A stretch of DNA of 64,000 nucleotides from Acinetobacter sp. NCu2D-2 (GTDB taxonomy: Bacteria; Pseudomonadota; Gammaproteobacteria; Pseudomonadales; Moraxellaceae), in contig NZ_CP015595.1 of assembly GCF_001647675.1 (NCBI RefSeq), positions 62,001-126,000 on the forward strand, written 5' to 3'. Positions within the stretch are counted from its first letter, which is position 1, and each line of letters starts with the position of its first letter. The notes beneath the pieces were generated by a model. That model was not told the origin of the DNA. It searched no databases and worked only from the letters and a program-made list of their open reading frames with translations. The position numbers and the translations under genes were made by a program. Below are positions 44,572 to 53,879 of the stretch, piece by piece.

Positions 44572-45285
44572 ATGAAATTGACAACATTATTCGCAACAAC
44601 TGCATTGGCAACTACTGCTTTAACTGCTCAAGCAGCGCCTATTTGGCAAGATTTTAGTCTCTCAGGTTTATATGGCGATAACTATGAAGTTGTTGATAAA
44701 ACTCAAGCAACATTAACTGTTGAATATGCTGCAAAAGTCAAATATGCCGATGTGTTCTTCTTTTTAGACCATATGCGTGGCGGTAATGACGGTAAGTCGA
44801 ATTATTTTGAATTATCACCACGTCTGAGTTTAGGTGAAGTGTCAGGGCAAAAACTTGCATTTGGTCCTGTAAAAGACGTTTTAATTGCGACAACTTGGGA
44901 AGGTTCAGACTCTGCTGATAACTTCTTGTATGGTTTTGGGTTTGATCTAAACATTCCGTATTTCCAATATGCCAATGTTAATTTGTATCGTGTGAATAAT
45001 GAAAATATTGACGATGATTACCAATTTACTTTTGTGTATGGCATTCCAGTTAAACTTGGCTCTGAAGATTTCTTAATTGATGGTTTCTTAGATTGGTCTA
45101 CGGCAGAAGAGGATCATGCAAGTGAAATGAACTGGACCACGCAATGGAAATGGAATGCGGGCAAACATTTTTCTCCAAGCACACGTTTATATCTTGGTAT
45201 CGAACATTCGATTTGGAACAATAAATTCGGTATTCCAAATGCCGATGAAAATAATGTCAGTGCATTAGTGAAATACCACTTCTAA
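44572..45285 (+). CDS. Tsx-like nucleoside-specific outer-membrane channel
   Basis: 237 residues with a signal peptide (MKLTTLFATTALATTALTAQA) and a 12-strand barrel pattern ending in YHF. YADVFFFLDHMRGG, LSPRLSLGEVSG and GVEHS-like GIEHSIWNNKFG stretches match the channel_Tsx family, which passes nucleosides and nucleobases. The start at 44572 follows GGGGAAAAG; an upstream in-frame extension to 44482 runs through the promoter. Its place in the purine locus fits. Confidence 0.88.
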   Translation: MKLTTLFATTALATTALTAQAAPIWQDFSLSGLYGDNYEVVDKTQATLTVEYAAKVKYADVFFFLDHMRGGNDGKSNYFELSPRLSLGEVSGQKLAFGPVKDVLIATTWEGSDSADNFLYGFGFDLNIPYFQYANVNLYRVNNENIDDDYQFTFVYGIPVKLGSEDFLIDGFLDWSTAEEDHASEMNWTTQWKWNAGKHFSPSTRLYLGIEHSIWNNKFGIPNADENNVSALVKYHF

Positions 45286-45308
45286 GCCAACCAATACAAT
45301 ATTAAAAA

Positions 45309-45333
45309 GCCCTCATGAATGAGGGCTTTTTTT
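45309..45333. terminator. Bidirectional terminator between tsx-like gene and allA
   Basis: AGCCCTCA pairs with TGAGGGCT across TGAA, with A run before and T run after, between convergent genes. Confidence 0.9.
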
Positions 45334-45337
45334 GAAA

Positions 45338-45835
45338 CTAGTTTTCGATACAAACTTGTTGAGGAAAAGAATACACATCACAGTTAGGACCTGTGCCTAT
45401 TCGATCGATAACCACAAAATCACTTGGTGCTTCTAAGGTGAGGAGTGGATGATGCCAAGTTCCAGCGCGATAATTAACGCCTTGTGTTCCATCACTAATA
45501 AATGCCTGCAATTTACTCAAATCTGGTGTGACTTGATCTAAGGCAGGTGCAACCACAATCAAAAATGACTGACCTTGCATCGGAATAAAGGCCTGAGAAC
45601 CAACAGGATGACGTTCAAGCATCGAGACTTGAAATGGAATTTCAGTATTTTTAATATTTCGAAAAATACTAAGACCAACTTTTGCATCTGTTTCAGCCTC
45701 GGCCAAAGCATGATAGCGCTCTGTATGCTGATCATTGATATGAAAGAAATCATTGTCTTTACAGGCAATGACTTCACCGTACGGTGCAAAACTTTTTGCA
45801 TTTAAGGGCTGTATTTTTATGGTCTGCATAGTCAT
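45338..45835 (-). CDS. allA: Ureidoglycolate lyase
   Basis: 165 residues of the AllA cupin family: SFAPYGEVI near the start, ERHPVGSQAFIPM, and GVNYRAGTWHHPLLTL with the metal/active-site histidines. It splits ureidoglycolate into glyoxylate and urea, the last step of the pathway. It follows the allantoicase gene by 15 bp on the same strand. An ATG six bases further in is an alternative start. Confidence 0.9.
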   Translation of the reverse strand: MTMQTIKIQPLNAKSFAPYGEVIACKDNDFFHINDQHTERYHALAEAETDAKVGLSIFRNIKNTEIPFQVSMLERHPVGSQAFIPMQGQSFLIVVAPALDQVTPDLSKLQAFISDGTQGVNYRAGTWHHPLLTLEAPSDFVVIDRIGTGPNCDVYSFPQQVCIEN

Positions 45836-45850
45836 ATGATTCTTTTTTAA

Positions 45851-46855
45851 TTACGCAATTTTGCCCCATAAACGAATACGACTGATTCCACCATCAGGAA
45901 TCATATTGACTCGGATATGTGAAATTTTATCCTGTTTTAAGATTTCCTCAACATAGCTATGGATATGATCCATTTGCATGTCTTGTGCTTCTAACAAAAA
46001 TGGCCAGAACATACTTTGTGGAATCAATTGTTGATCTGTTGCATCTTCAACATAAATCGCTTGAATAGAAATTTGTGCAGGATAGTTGCCTTTAAAATGC
46101 GCAGTATCGATGTCAATTTTTTCAATTTTTCCACTTTGGCCTAAAGCTAAAATACACCAGTCAAAACCAGGTGCCCGGCGACGTTTGGTTTCCCATCCAT
46201 CCCCCATATTGATGCCACGGCCTGGATTTATCAAATTACGTGGATGACCAAAATGCGCATCACTATAGGCGATCACCCGACCACCATTTTCAAGCGCAAG
46301 TAGATCTATCGTTTGTGTAGCATCTTTTAATTGAATTTGAACTTCACCATACACTCTAAAGCGTGCAACCCCACCATCAGGATAAATATTGAGACGAATA
46401 TGCGTAAATGCCTGATCATTCTCAATATCAAAAATATGATGATCACTTGGACCCAAAAGACTATTTTTTAAAATAGGTTGCCATTCCACCGTATTTAAAT
46501 TGCCATCTGGTGCATAACATGCTTCTACTGCAGCTGAAGCGGGATAGTTTCCTGTAAAGAATGTCGTATCAATATCTAATGCTTTAATTTTACCTGCAAC
46601 ACCTAGTTTGATAATCGCCCAATCATAACCTGCATGGCGTTTACGTCGAGTTTCCCAACCATCCATCCATTTGCCATGGTCATCAAATTTATCTTCTACA
46701 AAGATCGGTGCACTGAATTGCAGCATACGTTTAGCTTCAGCAAAAAAATCATCCGAGCATTCAATAATTTCTGCACCAATTCGGTCATCTGCCAAATTCG
46801 TCAATTGCTGAATATGTGCTGGAACATCAAAAGTTGGTGCAAACAAAGTTGCCAT
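45851..46855 (-). CDS. alc: Allantoicase
   Basis: 334 residues made of two related jelly-roll repeats, each with a GWETRRKR / GWETKRRR motif and a (A)GYDW / GFDW motif, followed by LGVAGKIKALDIDT and LGQSGKIEKIDIDT. This is the standard two-repeat allantoicase. It converts allantoate to ureidoglycolate and urea. GGAAGGG ribosome site. First gene of the alc-allA operon, with a sigma-54 promoter about 100 bp upstream. Confidence 0.93.
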   Translation of the reverse strand: MATLFAPTFDVPAHIQQLTNLADDRIGAEIIECSDDFFAEAKRMLQFSAPIFVEDKFDDHGKWMDGWETRRKRHAGYDWAIIKLGVAGKIKALDIDTTFFTGNYPASAAVEACYAPDGNLNTVEWQPILKNSLLGPSDHHIFDIENDQAFTHIRLNIYPDGGVARFRVYGEVQIQLKDATQTIDLLALENGGRVIAYSDAHFGHPRNLINPGRGINMGDGWETKRRRAPGFDWCILALGQSGKIEKIDIDTAHFKGNYPAQISIQAIYVEDATDQQLIPQSMFWPFLLEAQDMQMDHIHSYVEEILKQDKISHIRVNMIPDGGISRIRLWGKIA

Positions 46856-46956
46856 AAATCCCTTCCATTAACTTTATTAATCAAATGAATAGACTCGTTT
46901 TTATACAGAATTCAATTTGAACATCCGATAAAAACAAGTTTTTACATATGTTTAGA

Positions 46957-46973
46957 AGCACAGCGTGTGCCAA
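46957..46973 (-). promoter_or_regulatory. Sigma-54 promoter of alc-allA
   Basis: On the minus strand TTGGCACACGCTGTGCT: TTGGCAC at -24 and GC ten bases later. It lies 34 bp from the divergent hpxO promoter. Confidence 0.72.
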
Positions 46974-47006
46974 CTTTTGAAATTTTTAAGTGCGTAATCC
47001 AAAAAA

Positions 47007-47022
47007 TGGCACGTTTTTAGCA
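47007..47022 (+). promoter_or_regulatory. Sigma-54 promoter of hpxO
   Basis: TGGCACGTTTTTAGCA: exact TGGCACG at -24 and GC at -12 (AGCA instead of TGCA), 41 bp before the hpxO ATG. Confidence 0.75.
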
Positions 47023-47062
47023 TTTTGTGGTGCAGATACTTAAATAAAGAAAGGAGTTATAG

Positions 47063-48220
47063 ATGGAAATTACAATTATTGGTGCAGGAATGGGCGGATT
47101 AACCACGGGAATTGCACTAAAAAAGTTTGGACATCAAGTCACCATCTATGAGCAAGCAGAACAAATTTTACCCGTAGGCGCAGCGATTTCTTTATGGTCA
47201 AATGGGGTTAAATGTTTAAATTATTTAGGTTTAGCTGAGCAAGTTGCGAAGCTGGGTGGTCAAATGGATCATTTGGCTTATATGGATGGCTTGACTGGCG
47301 ACGTCATGACACAGTTTAGTTTATATCCACTGATTGAAGAGGTCGGGCAACGTCCATATCCGGTATCACGTTCAGATTTACAAAACATGCTGATGGATGA
47401 GTTCGGACGTGAAAACATACGTCTTGGCAAAAAAATGGTGTCTTTTAGTGAACTAAATGATGTGGTTACAGTGCAATTTGCCGATGGTACTCAAATCGAA
47501 ACTGAATTGTTAGTCGGAGCAGATGGCACACATTCCATTACCCGCACATATGTACTTGGTGAACAAGTCGAGCGCCGTTATGCAGGTTACGTTAATTGGA
47601 ATGGTCTTGTAGATGTTTCTGATGACTATGCACCTGCAGATCAATGGACGACTTATGTTGGAGAGGGTAAACGTGTTTCACTGATGCCTGTTGCAAATAA
47701 TCGTTTCTATTTCTTCTTTGATGTACCGTTACCTGTCGGACTGGAGAATAACCGTAGTCAGTATAAGACCTTACTCAAAGAATACTTTAAGGGTTGGTGT
47801 CCACAGGTTCAGAATTTGATTGACAACATTAATGAAAATACCACCAACCGAGTGGAGATTCATGATATCGAACCTTTTGCCCAGTTCTATAAAGGACGTG
47901 TAGTCATTGTGGGTGATGCAGCACACAGTACAACTCCCGATATTGGTCAAGGTGGCTGTCAGGCGATGGAAGATGCTATTTACCTTGCGCGTTCTCTACA
48001 AATTAATACCCTAGGCTTAGAGGACGCTTTAAAGCGTTATCAAAACAAACGTAATGAACGTGCCAATGAATTAGTTTTACGTGCCCGTAAACGTTGTGAT
48101 GTGACACATATGAAAGATGAAATCGTCACTAAACAATGGTACGAAGAACTCCGTAAAGAACAAGGCCCACATATCATGAAAGGCATTATCAGCAATATTG
48201 TGGGCAATCCCTTAGACTAA
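47063..48220 (+). CDS. hpxO: FAD-dependent urate hydroxylase HpxO
   Basis: 385 residues, group A flavin monooxygenase. [18 protein letters not shown] (dinucleotide fold), [11 protein letters not shown] (DG motif), and [26 protein letters not shown] (GD motif) are all present, and the length equals Klebsiella HpxO (~384). The [13 protein letters not shown] stretch matches the region holding its active-site arginine. It oxidises urate to 5-hydroxyisourate with NADH and oxygen. AGGAG ribosome site; own sigma-54 promoter and terminator. Confidence 0.9.
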   Translation: MEITIIGAGMGGLTTGIALKKFGHQVTIYEQAEQILPVGAAISLWSNGVKCLNYLGLAEQVAKLGGQMDHLAYMDGLTGDVMTQFSLYPLIEEVGQRPYPVSRSDLQNMLMDEFGRENIRLGKKMVSFSELNDVVTVQFADGTQIETELLVGADGTHSITRTYVLGEQVERRYAGYVNWNGLVDVSDDYAPADQWTTYVGEGKRVSLMPVANNRFYFFFDVPLPVGLENNRSQYKTLLKEYFKGWCPQVQNLIDNINENTTNRVEIHDIEPFAQFYKGRVVIVGDAAHSTTPDIGQGGCQAMEDAIYLARSLQINTLGLEDALKRYQNKRNERANELVLRARKRCDVTHMKDEIVTKQWYEELRKEQGPHIMKGIISNIVGNPLD

Positions 48221-48233
48221 TCAAATCTATAAA

Positions 48234-48262
48234 AAAACCCTTCATTAAGAAGGTTTTTTTTA
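48234..48262 (+). terminator. Terminator after hpxO
   Basis: ACCCTTC / GAAGG-type stem with an A run before and an eight-T run after; lies between convergent genes. Confidence 0.8.
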
Positions 48263-48271
48263 TACAAAAAT

Positions 48272-49324
48272 TTAAGCTGCAAATAATGGACTAAAACCAT
48301 GCTTACGCAATAATTTCCGGTACATGCTAGAACTACGGTCTGCAGGGAAATGAGCTTCTAAAGACAAGTCCAGAGGTAGATATTCTGGTTTCTGGTTCTC
48401 AACAATCATGCGGTCTTCTTCAAAGATTTTTAGATTAAAGTCATATGCATCTTCGACGGGAAGATCTTTGTCATAGTTACGGCAGATTGGGGCAAACAGG
48501 CGAGTAGTACGTGCTGTCATCGGTGAAGCCGCATTCATGATCACCTGTTTGGCATCTTCTGGGAAATGAATGGTCAGTGTAGCTGTAAATGGTACAGTGA
48601 TCTCAAAATGACGAAGCCATTTAAAATTTTCTGCTCCGCGTTGATCGAGTCCAATCGGGTAACGTCCAACAGTACTTAGATAATCAGCTGCAAAACCATA
48701 ATCCGTTTCATAAGTTTTATAATCCGGAACTTCTGGATGATCTGGATCACCAAACGTATCCGAATGAACCCAAGCAAAATGCGCGACATCAATAAAACCT
48801 TCTAACTGACGACCCGCAAAGCATTTGATATCGACAGTAGGACAGACCAGTTGCTGATAATCAGGATCTTCCCAATAAGGCATATGCGGTATATTCGGTT
48901 CAGCATCTTTATCCGCCAATAGAGAACACCAGATCAGGCCATATTTTTCGACCGCAGCATAGGTTTTTAGATGGAATCGCTCAGAGATTTTGTGATCAGG
49001 ATGGGCTGGAATACGGTTGCATTTTCCCTCAGCACCGAAGCGCAAGCCGTGATACGGACAGACCACACCTTGGCCATCATTTTTACCCAAACTCAACGCT
49101 ACACCACGATGCGGACAGGCATCTTTGGCAACAATCACTTCTTCACCCATACTATAAATCACTAAGGGCATATCTAAGAGCATGGTGCTCATAGGCTGCT
49201 CTGTAACTTCACGTGCCAGTGCGACGGGGTACCAATATTTTGCCAGTAAGTGCCAGTCATGTTCTGCAAAAGTCATATGAACCGGCAAATCGGGATTATG
49301 TGTGAGGATGGTTTTACTGTTCAT
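48272..49324 (-). CDS. Rieske non-heme iron oxygenase, HpxD-like (first copy)
   Basis: About 350 residues. Rieske cluster motif CPHRG...CPYHG lies at residues ~69-92, and the catalytic iron motif with bridging Asp is in GFIDVAHFAWVHSDTF (DxxHxxxxH). This is the alpha-subunit type that needs an electron-transfer partner. In Klebsiella HpxD with reductase HpxE oxidises hypoxanthine; the location next to hpxO supports a purine substrate. No reductase or ferredoxin gene is in the window. The second of two adjacent ATGs is better spaced from GAGG. Confidence 0.82.
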   Translation of the reverse strand: MNSKTILTHNPDLPVHMTFAEHDWHLLAKYWYPVALAREVTEQPMSTMLLDMPLVIYSMGEEVIVAKDACPHRGVALSLGKNDGQGVVCPYHGLRFGAEGKCNRIPAHPDHKISERFHLKTYAAVEKYGLIWCSLLADKDAEPNIPHMPYWEDPDYQQLVCPTVDIKCFAGRQLEGFIDVAHFAWVHSDTFGDPDHPEVPDYKTYETDYGFAADYLSTVGRYPIGLDQRGAENFKWLRHFEITVPFTATLTIHFPEDAKQVIMNAASPMTARTTRLFAPICRNYDKDLPVEDAYDFNLKIFEEDRMIVENQKPEYLPLDLSLEAHFPADRSSSMYRKLLRKHGFSPLFAA

Positions 49325-49499
49325 CATGGCCTCAAATTAGTCTATTTTCAATGAATATAGAGCAAGGACCCATTCACTGAAATTAGAGAAATCTGGACAA
49401 CACATTAAGAAAATTAGAACACTCTCATCTGTTATAAATCTTCATTTTTTATTCCTGTAAAGTACCATTTATATTTTGTTTCCACATGGATTAAAGTCT

Positions 49500-50441
49500 T
49501 TAGACCGAATATTGCATTAACTGATTTTTCAATGCTTCCATCTGCTCGATAATATGTTTGATCATGAGTTGCGAGGCACGCGAAATTTGTCGTTTTGGCG
49601 CAACACATAATGCAATGGTTAAAGGATGTACGCCTTTTTCTGAAATTGGTTTAAAGATCAATTCATCACGTTGTAATTCTGGAAATACATCTAAATAGCT
49701 TAAGATTCCAATCCCTGTATTGGCTTTGATCATGCTATTCATCAAGCGAATATCATTAGATTCTGTTTTGCGTGCAGGAATAAACTGGTGGTGCTTATAC
49801 ATGGCCTGCACATAGTCATGGATAATCAATGGATCTGCAGCAATAAAATGATTGTCATTGATCGTGTCAGAAAAATAGATTTTTTCTGCAGTCGCCAATG
49901 GATGCTGTTTTGACAGCACAAATCCAATGGGTAACTCTAGAAAATGCATGACTTCAAGCTGATGATGGGCTTTGGGATTCAGAATGAGTCCGAAATCAAG
50001 TTCAGTGTCTATAATTTTGCGTGCAATGGCCTCACTATCTGCTACACGAATATTAAAATTAATCCACGGGTACTGCTCATACATATGCTGTAAGGACTGC
50101 ATCACAAAGCCCTCACTTAAAGCAGAAATTAGTCCAAATTCTATACTTCCGCGTTTCAATCCCTGAATTTCATCAAAGCGAATACACGTCTGCTGGAAGT
50201 CCTTTTGCCATCTGAGGATGTTGGCGTAGAGCATTTCCCCCGCCAAGGTCAGTTTTAAACCATTGGGTAAACGCTCAAATAGATCAATCCCCAATTCGTC
50301 TTCTGCCAAAGTAATCTGACGATGGACTGCTGAAACAGAAATAAACAGTTGATCCGCCGCTTTACGCAAGCTGCCACTTTTTGCTACGGCAATAAAATAT
50401 TCAGAAAAACGCGAAAAAGGGGTATTCAATAATTTACTCAA
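49500..50441 (-). CDS. LysR-family regulator of the Rieske region
   Basis: 313 residues: N-terminal LysR winged helix (FIAVAKSGSLRKAADQLFISVSAVHRQI as landmark) and a periplasmic-binding-protein-like effector domain (GSIEFGLISALSEGFVMQS). It is divergent from the second Rieske gene and 175 bp upstream of the first one on its own strand, so it probably controls one or both. The effector may be a purine or allantoin-type compound (inference). Confidence 0.85.
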   Translation of the reverse strand: MSKLLNTPFSRFSEYFIAVAKSGSLRKAADQLFISVSAVHRQITLAEDELGIDLFERLPNGLKLTLAGEMLYANILRWQKDFQQTCIRFDEIQGLKRGSIEFGLISALSEGFVMQSLQHMYEQYPWINFNIRVADSEAIARKIIDTELDFGLILNPKAHHQLEVMHFLELPIGFVLSKQHPLATAEKIYFSDTINDNHFIAADPLIIHDYVQAMYKHHQFIPARKTESNDIRLMNSMIKANTGIGILSYLDVFPELQRDELIFKPISEKGVHPLTIALCVAPKRQISRASQLMIKHIIEQMEALKNQLMQYSV

Positions 50442-50480
50442 GCTGGAAAACCTGTTTTGGAAAAATATTCAACAGATATA

Positions 50481-50497
50481 TGCGAGTTTTATGCCAA
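50481..50497 (-). promoter_or_regulatory. Possible sigma-54 promoter of the LysR gene
   Basis: On the minus strand TTGGCATAAAACTCGCA: GG-N10-GC, with a weaker -12 context (TCGC instead of TTGC), 39 bp before the LysR start. Confidence 0.5.
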
Positions 50498-50696
50498 TAC
50501 ACGCTGTGCAAACCCAATAAAATCAAGTATTACAGACTGATGTTCTAATTTTTAGAATGATTTATACGAAACATTCTAATAGACGAAATATCAAAAAAAC
50601 CAGTAATTTCAATCATAAATAAGCCATCTAAAGACACTATAAGGTCGAATTTAAATCGCTTAATCAACTTCAAAAAATTTAGAAACAGGGTTTGAT

Positions 50697-51752
50697 ATGA
50701 ACGCTATTCCAATGATCAATGTATTTAGCAAACCATGCTACAGCCAGTTCGACGATCGGGATTGGGAAATTCTAGCGCATCATTGGTATCCAGTTGCACG
50801 TATTCAGGACATAACCGAAAAACCGCAACAAGTTACCTTGTTGGACATCAAACTTGCCATCTATAAAACTGAAAGTGGTGCGATTCATTTGGTTCGAGAT
50901 ATTTGCCCTCACCGTGGTGTACCGCTTAGTAAAGGCTGGGTGTCTGGCGAAAGTATTGTCTGTCCTTATCATGGGCTTGAATATAATGACCAAGGGAAAT
51001 GCGTCAAGATTCCCGCGCAACCTGAATTAACCAAAATCTCAGATCGATTTTCACTGACTAAATTTCCAGTGGTTGAAAAATATGGTTTGGTGTGGACCAG
51101 CCTGTTTAATCGAGATGAGTCGACTGCGAATTTTCCAGTACTAGATACCTGGGATACTTCTGAACATCAATCGATTTTGCCACCTTATGTTGATATCGCA
51201 GGTTCAAGCGGCCGTCAGCTTGAAGGCTTTATTGATGTCGCACATTTTGCCTGGGTACATCACAATGCTTTTGCGGATCGTGATAATCCCGTCGTGCCTA
51301 AATACAATACCGAACGTACCCCGTATGGCCTGCATACCGAATATGTCAGCAATGTCAGTAACTACCCACATGGCATGCAACACTTAGCACCTGAAGGCTT
51401 CTTATGGAAGCGCGTTTTTGATGTCTATCCACCATTTTCAGCCATCTTAACCGTACATTTTCCAGAGGATGGTGTTTTAAAAATTTTAAATGCTTGCTGT
51501 CCGGTATCTCATAACCAAACTCGTTTATTTGTTCCTTTGACCCGCAATTTTGATACCACTGGCGATTTGCAAGCCGTTTATGATTTTAATGCGCAAATCT
51601 TTGCTGAAGATCAAGAACTGGTGGAAAGCCAAAAACCTGAAGAATTACCCCTCGATATATCTATGGAGGCACATTTTGAAGCTGACCGTTCATCAACAAC
51701 ATATCGACGGATATTAGCAGAATGGGGATTAAGTAAACGTTATATTGTTTAA
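50697..51752 (+). CDS. Rieske non-heme iron oxygenase, HpxD-like (second copy)
   Basis: 351 residues, same layout as 48272-49324: CPHRGVPLSKG...CPYHGLEY cluster and GFIDVAHFAWVHHNAF iron site. The two are clear paralogues (shared SGRQLEGFIDVAHFAWVH-type core) but diverged elsewhere, so they may act on successive substrates such as hypoxanthine and xanthine (inference). No sigma-54 element was seen upstream; the divergent LysR is the likely regulator. A long AT hairpin terminator follows. Confidence 0.82.
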   Translation: MNAIPMINVFSKPCYSQFDDRDWEILAHHWYPVARIQDITEKPQQVTLLDIKLAIYKTESGAIHLVRDICPHRGVPLSKGWVSGESIVCPYHGLEYNDQGKCVKIPAQPELTKISDRFSLTKFPVVEKYGLVWTSLFNRDESTANFPVLDTWDTSEHQSILPPYVDIAGSSGRQLEGFIDVAHFAWVHHNAFADRDNPVVPKYNTERTPYGLHTEYVSNVSNYPHGMQHLAPEGFLWKRVFDVYPPFSAILTVHFPEDGVLKILNACCPVSHNQTRLFVPLTRNFDTTGDLQAVYDFNAQIFAEDQELVESQKPEELPLDISMEAHFEADRSSTTYRRILAEWGLSKRYIV

Positions 51753-51780
51753 TATAAATTGAGTTGTAAATAAAAAAATA

Positions 51781-51824
51781 AAAACTGCATTTTAAATAAT
51801 ATCTTTATTTTAAATGCAGTTTTT
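51781..51824 (+). terminator. Terminator after the second Rieske gene
   Basis: AAAACTGCATTT pairs with AAATGCAGTTTT in a long stem with a T-rich end. Confidence 0.8.
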
Positions 51825-51871
51825 ATGTGTTAATTATATTTAATAGATAATCATAAATTGGAAATAATTTA

Positions 51872-52357
51872 ATGTGTCGTCCCAATCAAGAACAGATATT
51901 AAAATTTCTAAAACTTTCAAATGATGTCGGACGGCGTGCAACCGAGCTTGGACATCATCCTTTTGGTGCCGTATTGGTGGCACCTGATCATGAAACGGTG
52001 CTCCTCACCCAGTGTAATATTGATACTGTCAACCATGCAGAATCAACATTAGCCCGAGTTGCTGCGACCAATTATCCCGCAGAATATTTATGGCAATGTA
52101 CGTTATATACCGCAGTTGAGCCATGCTGCATGTGTTCTGGAACCATTTATTGGGCGAATATTGGACGCGTGGTTTATGGTATGACTGAAGAACGTTTACT
52201 TGAGTGTACTGGAAACCATCAGGAAAATCCGACCATGAGTGTCAGCGCTGCTTATGTCTTTAGTCATGGACAAAAAGACATCGATTTAATTGGCCCTATC
52301 CCTGAAATTGAAGCTGAAACCCTTAAGCTACAACAGCATTTTTGGCAAAATAGATAA
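51872..52357 (+). CDS. Zinc-dependent nucleobase deaminase, guanine-deaminase-like
   Basis: 161 residues of the cytidine-deaminase fold: HAE (in VNHAESTLARV, residue ~58) and PCCMCSGTIYWAN (PCxxC, residue ~88) supply the zinc ligands and catalytic Glu. The size and the IYWANIGRVVYG stretch resemble the small bacterial guanine deaminases (Bacillus GuaD type), which make xanthine. A different nucleobase or nucleoside substrate is possible. Lies between the Rieske gene and the nucleoside ABC transporter. Confidence 0.78.
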   Translation: MCRPNQEQILKFLKLSNDVGRRATELGHHPFGAVLVAPDHETVLLTQCNIDTVNHAESTLARVAATNYPAEYLWQCTLYTAVEPCCMCSGTIYWANIGRVVYGMTEERLLECTGNHQENPTMSVSAAYVFSHGQKDIDLIGPIPEIEAETLKLQQHFWQNR

Positions 52358-52370
52358 ATTTTTCTGCATC

Positions 52371-52397
52371 AAAATCCCATTTTTAATGGGATTTTTT
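52371..52397 (+). terminator. Terminator after the deaminase gene
   Basis: AAAATCCCAT pairs with ATGGGATTTT around a TTTTA loop, followed by a T run. Confidence 0.88.
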
Positions 52398-52582
52398 TAT
52401 TTTAATTGATTTATATTTTTAAAAATAACTGCACGATTAAATCGCATTTATTTTTAATTTGCACTTATTTAAATCACACTTAATTAATACCTTAATATAA
52501 ACATCATGAAAATATTTTTATTATTTTAAAAAATCACTTTATTTTAAAATAAATAAATTAAATAGCGCATTTTTAAATTAAA

Positions 52583-52599
52583 TTGGAATAGTTATTGCT
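52583..52599 (+). promoter_or_regulatory. Sigma-54 promoter of the BMP transporter operon
   Basis: TTGGAATAGTTATTGCT: GG-N10-GC with a TTGC -12 context; the -24 CA is replaced by AA. It lies 87 bp before the binding-protein start. Confidence 0.65.
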
Positions 52600-52685
52600 A
52601 ATTATAAAAGGAACCAACCGGACTCATTTGAGTCAAGTTATTAATGAATGTGCATTAGGCACACTGACAAAAAGAGCAGAAGAGA

Positions 52686-53777
52686 ATGAACGATAAAAAG
52701 ACCTTTAAAACTGGATTCAAGACACTGATGGGGATGTTGTGTGCAGGTGGCCTGATGGCTGCATCCATGACGCATGCAGTAGATAAAGCCGCTTTTGTCT
52801 ATATTGGACCTACAAGTGACCATGGTTGGACATACTCACATGATCAGGGGCGAATCAAAACTGAAAAAGCTTTGGCTGGCAAATATAAAACCTCTTATAT
52901 CGAAAATGTTCCTGAAACTGCCGATGCAGAACGCGTTATTAGAAACCTGGCACAGCAAGGCAATAAAGTCGTATTTGCGACCTCTTTTGGCTATATGAAT
53001 GCTATGGAGAAAGTAGCTAAACAGTTCCCAAATACCGTATTTATGCATGCTACGGGTTATAAGCAGGCAAAAAACCTCGGTGTATACGACGTACGCACCT
53101 ATGAAGGCGCTTATATGCTGGGTGTGGTTGCCGGTCAAAAAACTAAGAATAACGTTTTAGGTGTAGTGGGATCATTCCCGATTCCCGAAGTGGTACGTAA
53201 CATCAATGCTTATACTTTGGGTGCACAAAGTGTCAATCCGAAAGTGAAAACCAAAGTCATTTGGGTCAGTTCATGGTTTAACCCAGGCAAAGAACGTGAT
53301 GCAGCTTTAGCACTGATCGCACAAGGTGCGGATGTATTAATGCAAAATACAGACTCACCAGCGGTCGTCCAAGCTGCTGAACAAAAAGGGGTGTATGCAT
53401 TCGGATGGGACTCAGATATGAGCAAATTTGGTCCGAAAGCTCATTTAGCAGCATCAGTCTTACACTGGGAAAAAATTTACACGCCAGTTATGACGCAAGT
53501 AAGTAATAAAACATGGAAACCAAGTGCACTTTGGTACGGCGTAAAACAAAAAGCAGTGGATATTGAGAACTTCGGACCAATGGTCACCGCTGATGAGAAA
53601 AAGAAAGCTTTAGCTGCTCGTGATGGCATTTTAAAAGGTGCACTGCATCCATTTACTGGTCCCATCTATAAACAAGATGGCTCACTTTTAGTGGCTAAAG
53701 GCAAAACACTTGATGATGCAACTTTAGGGAAAATGAACTATTACGTGAAAGGTGTTGAGGGTGCCTTACCAAAATAA
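52686..53777 (+). CDS. BMP-family substrate-binding protein of a purine/nucleoside ABC transporter
   Basis: 363 residues with a signal peptide ending near MTHA (residue ~31). Family motifs FVYIGPTSDHGWTYSHDQGR, FATSFGYMNAMEKVAKQFPNT-type and the FGWDSDMSKFGP stretch identify the basic-membrane-protein (BMP/Med) group that binds nucleosides, purines or related compounds. It is followed by its ATPase and two permeases, and the genes sit within the purine locus. Confidence 0.88.
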   Translation: MNDKKTFKTGFKTLMGMLCAGGLMAASMTHAVDKAAFVYIGPTSDHGWTYSHDQGRIKTEKALAGKYKTSYIENVPETADAERVIRNLAQQGNKVVFATSFGYMNAMEKVAKQFPNTVFMHATGYKQAKNLGVYDVRTYEGAYMLGVVAGQKTKNNVLGVVGSFPIPEVVRNINAYTLGAQSVNPKVKTKVIWVSSWFNPGKERDAALALIAQGADVLMQNTDSPAVVQAAEQKGVYAFGWDSDMSKFGPKAHLAASVLHWEKIYTPVMTQVSNKTWKPSALWYGVKQKAVDIENFGPMVTADEKKKALAARDGILKGALHPFTGPIYKQDGSLLVAKGKTLDDATLGKMNYYVKGVEGALPK

Positions 53778-53879
53778 CTAATTCTAAGATTTCATCGATC
53801 CAAAAACAGGTCTAAACACTCATTTGAATCTTTAATGAAACAGATGAGTGAGATGACCACATAACACAGGGCACTGACA

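Larger units (their letters stand above)
52358..52685. other. Intergenic region upstream of the BMP transporter
   Basis: A 328-bp, very AT-rich region holding the deaminase terminator (52371) and the sigma-54 promoter (52583). TGCAC-containing stretches near 52430 and 52460 might be activator sites, but they are not convincing dyads. Confidence 0.5.

Noticed and set aside
52430..52500. NtrC-type enhancer sites upstream of the BMP promoter
   Set aside because: TGCAC half-sites occur but do not form the expected TGCACC-N5-GGTGCA dyad.
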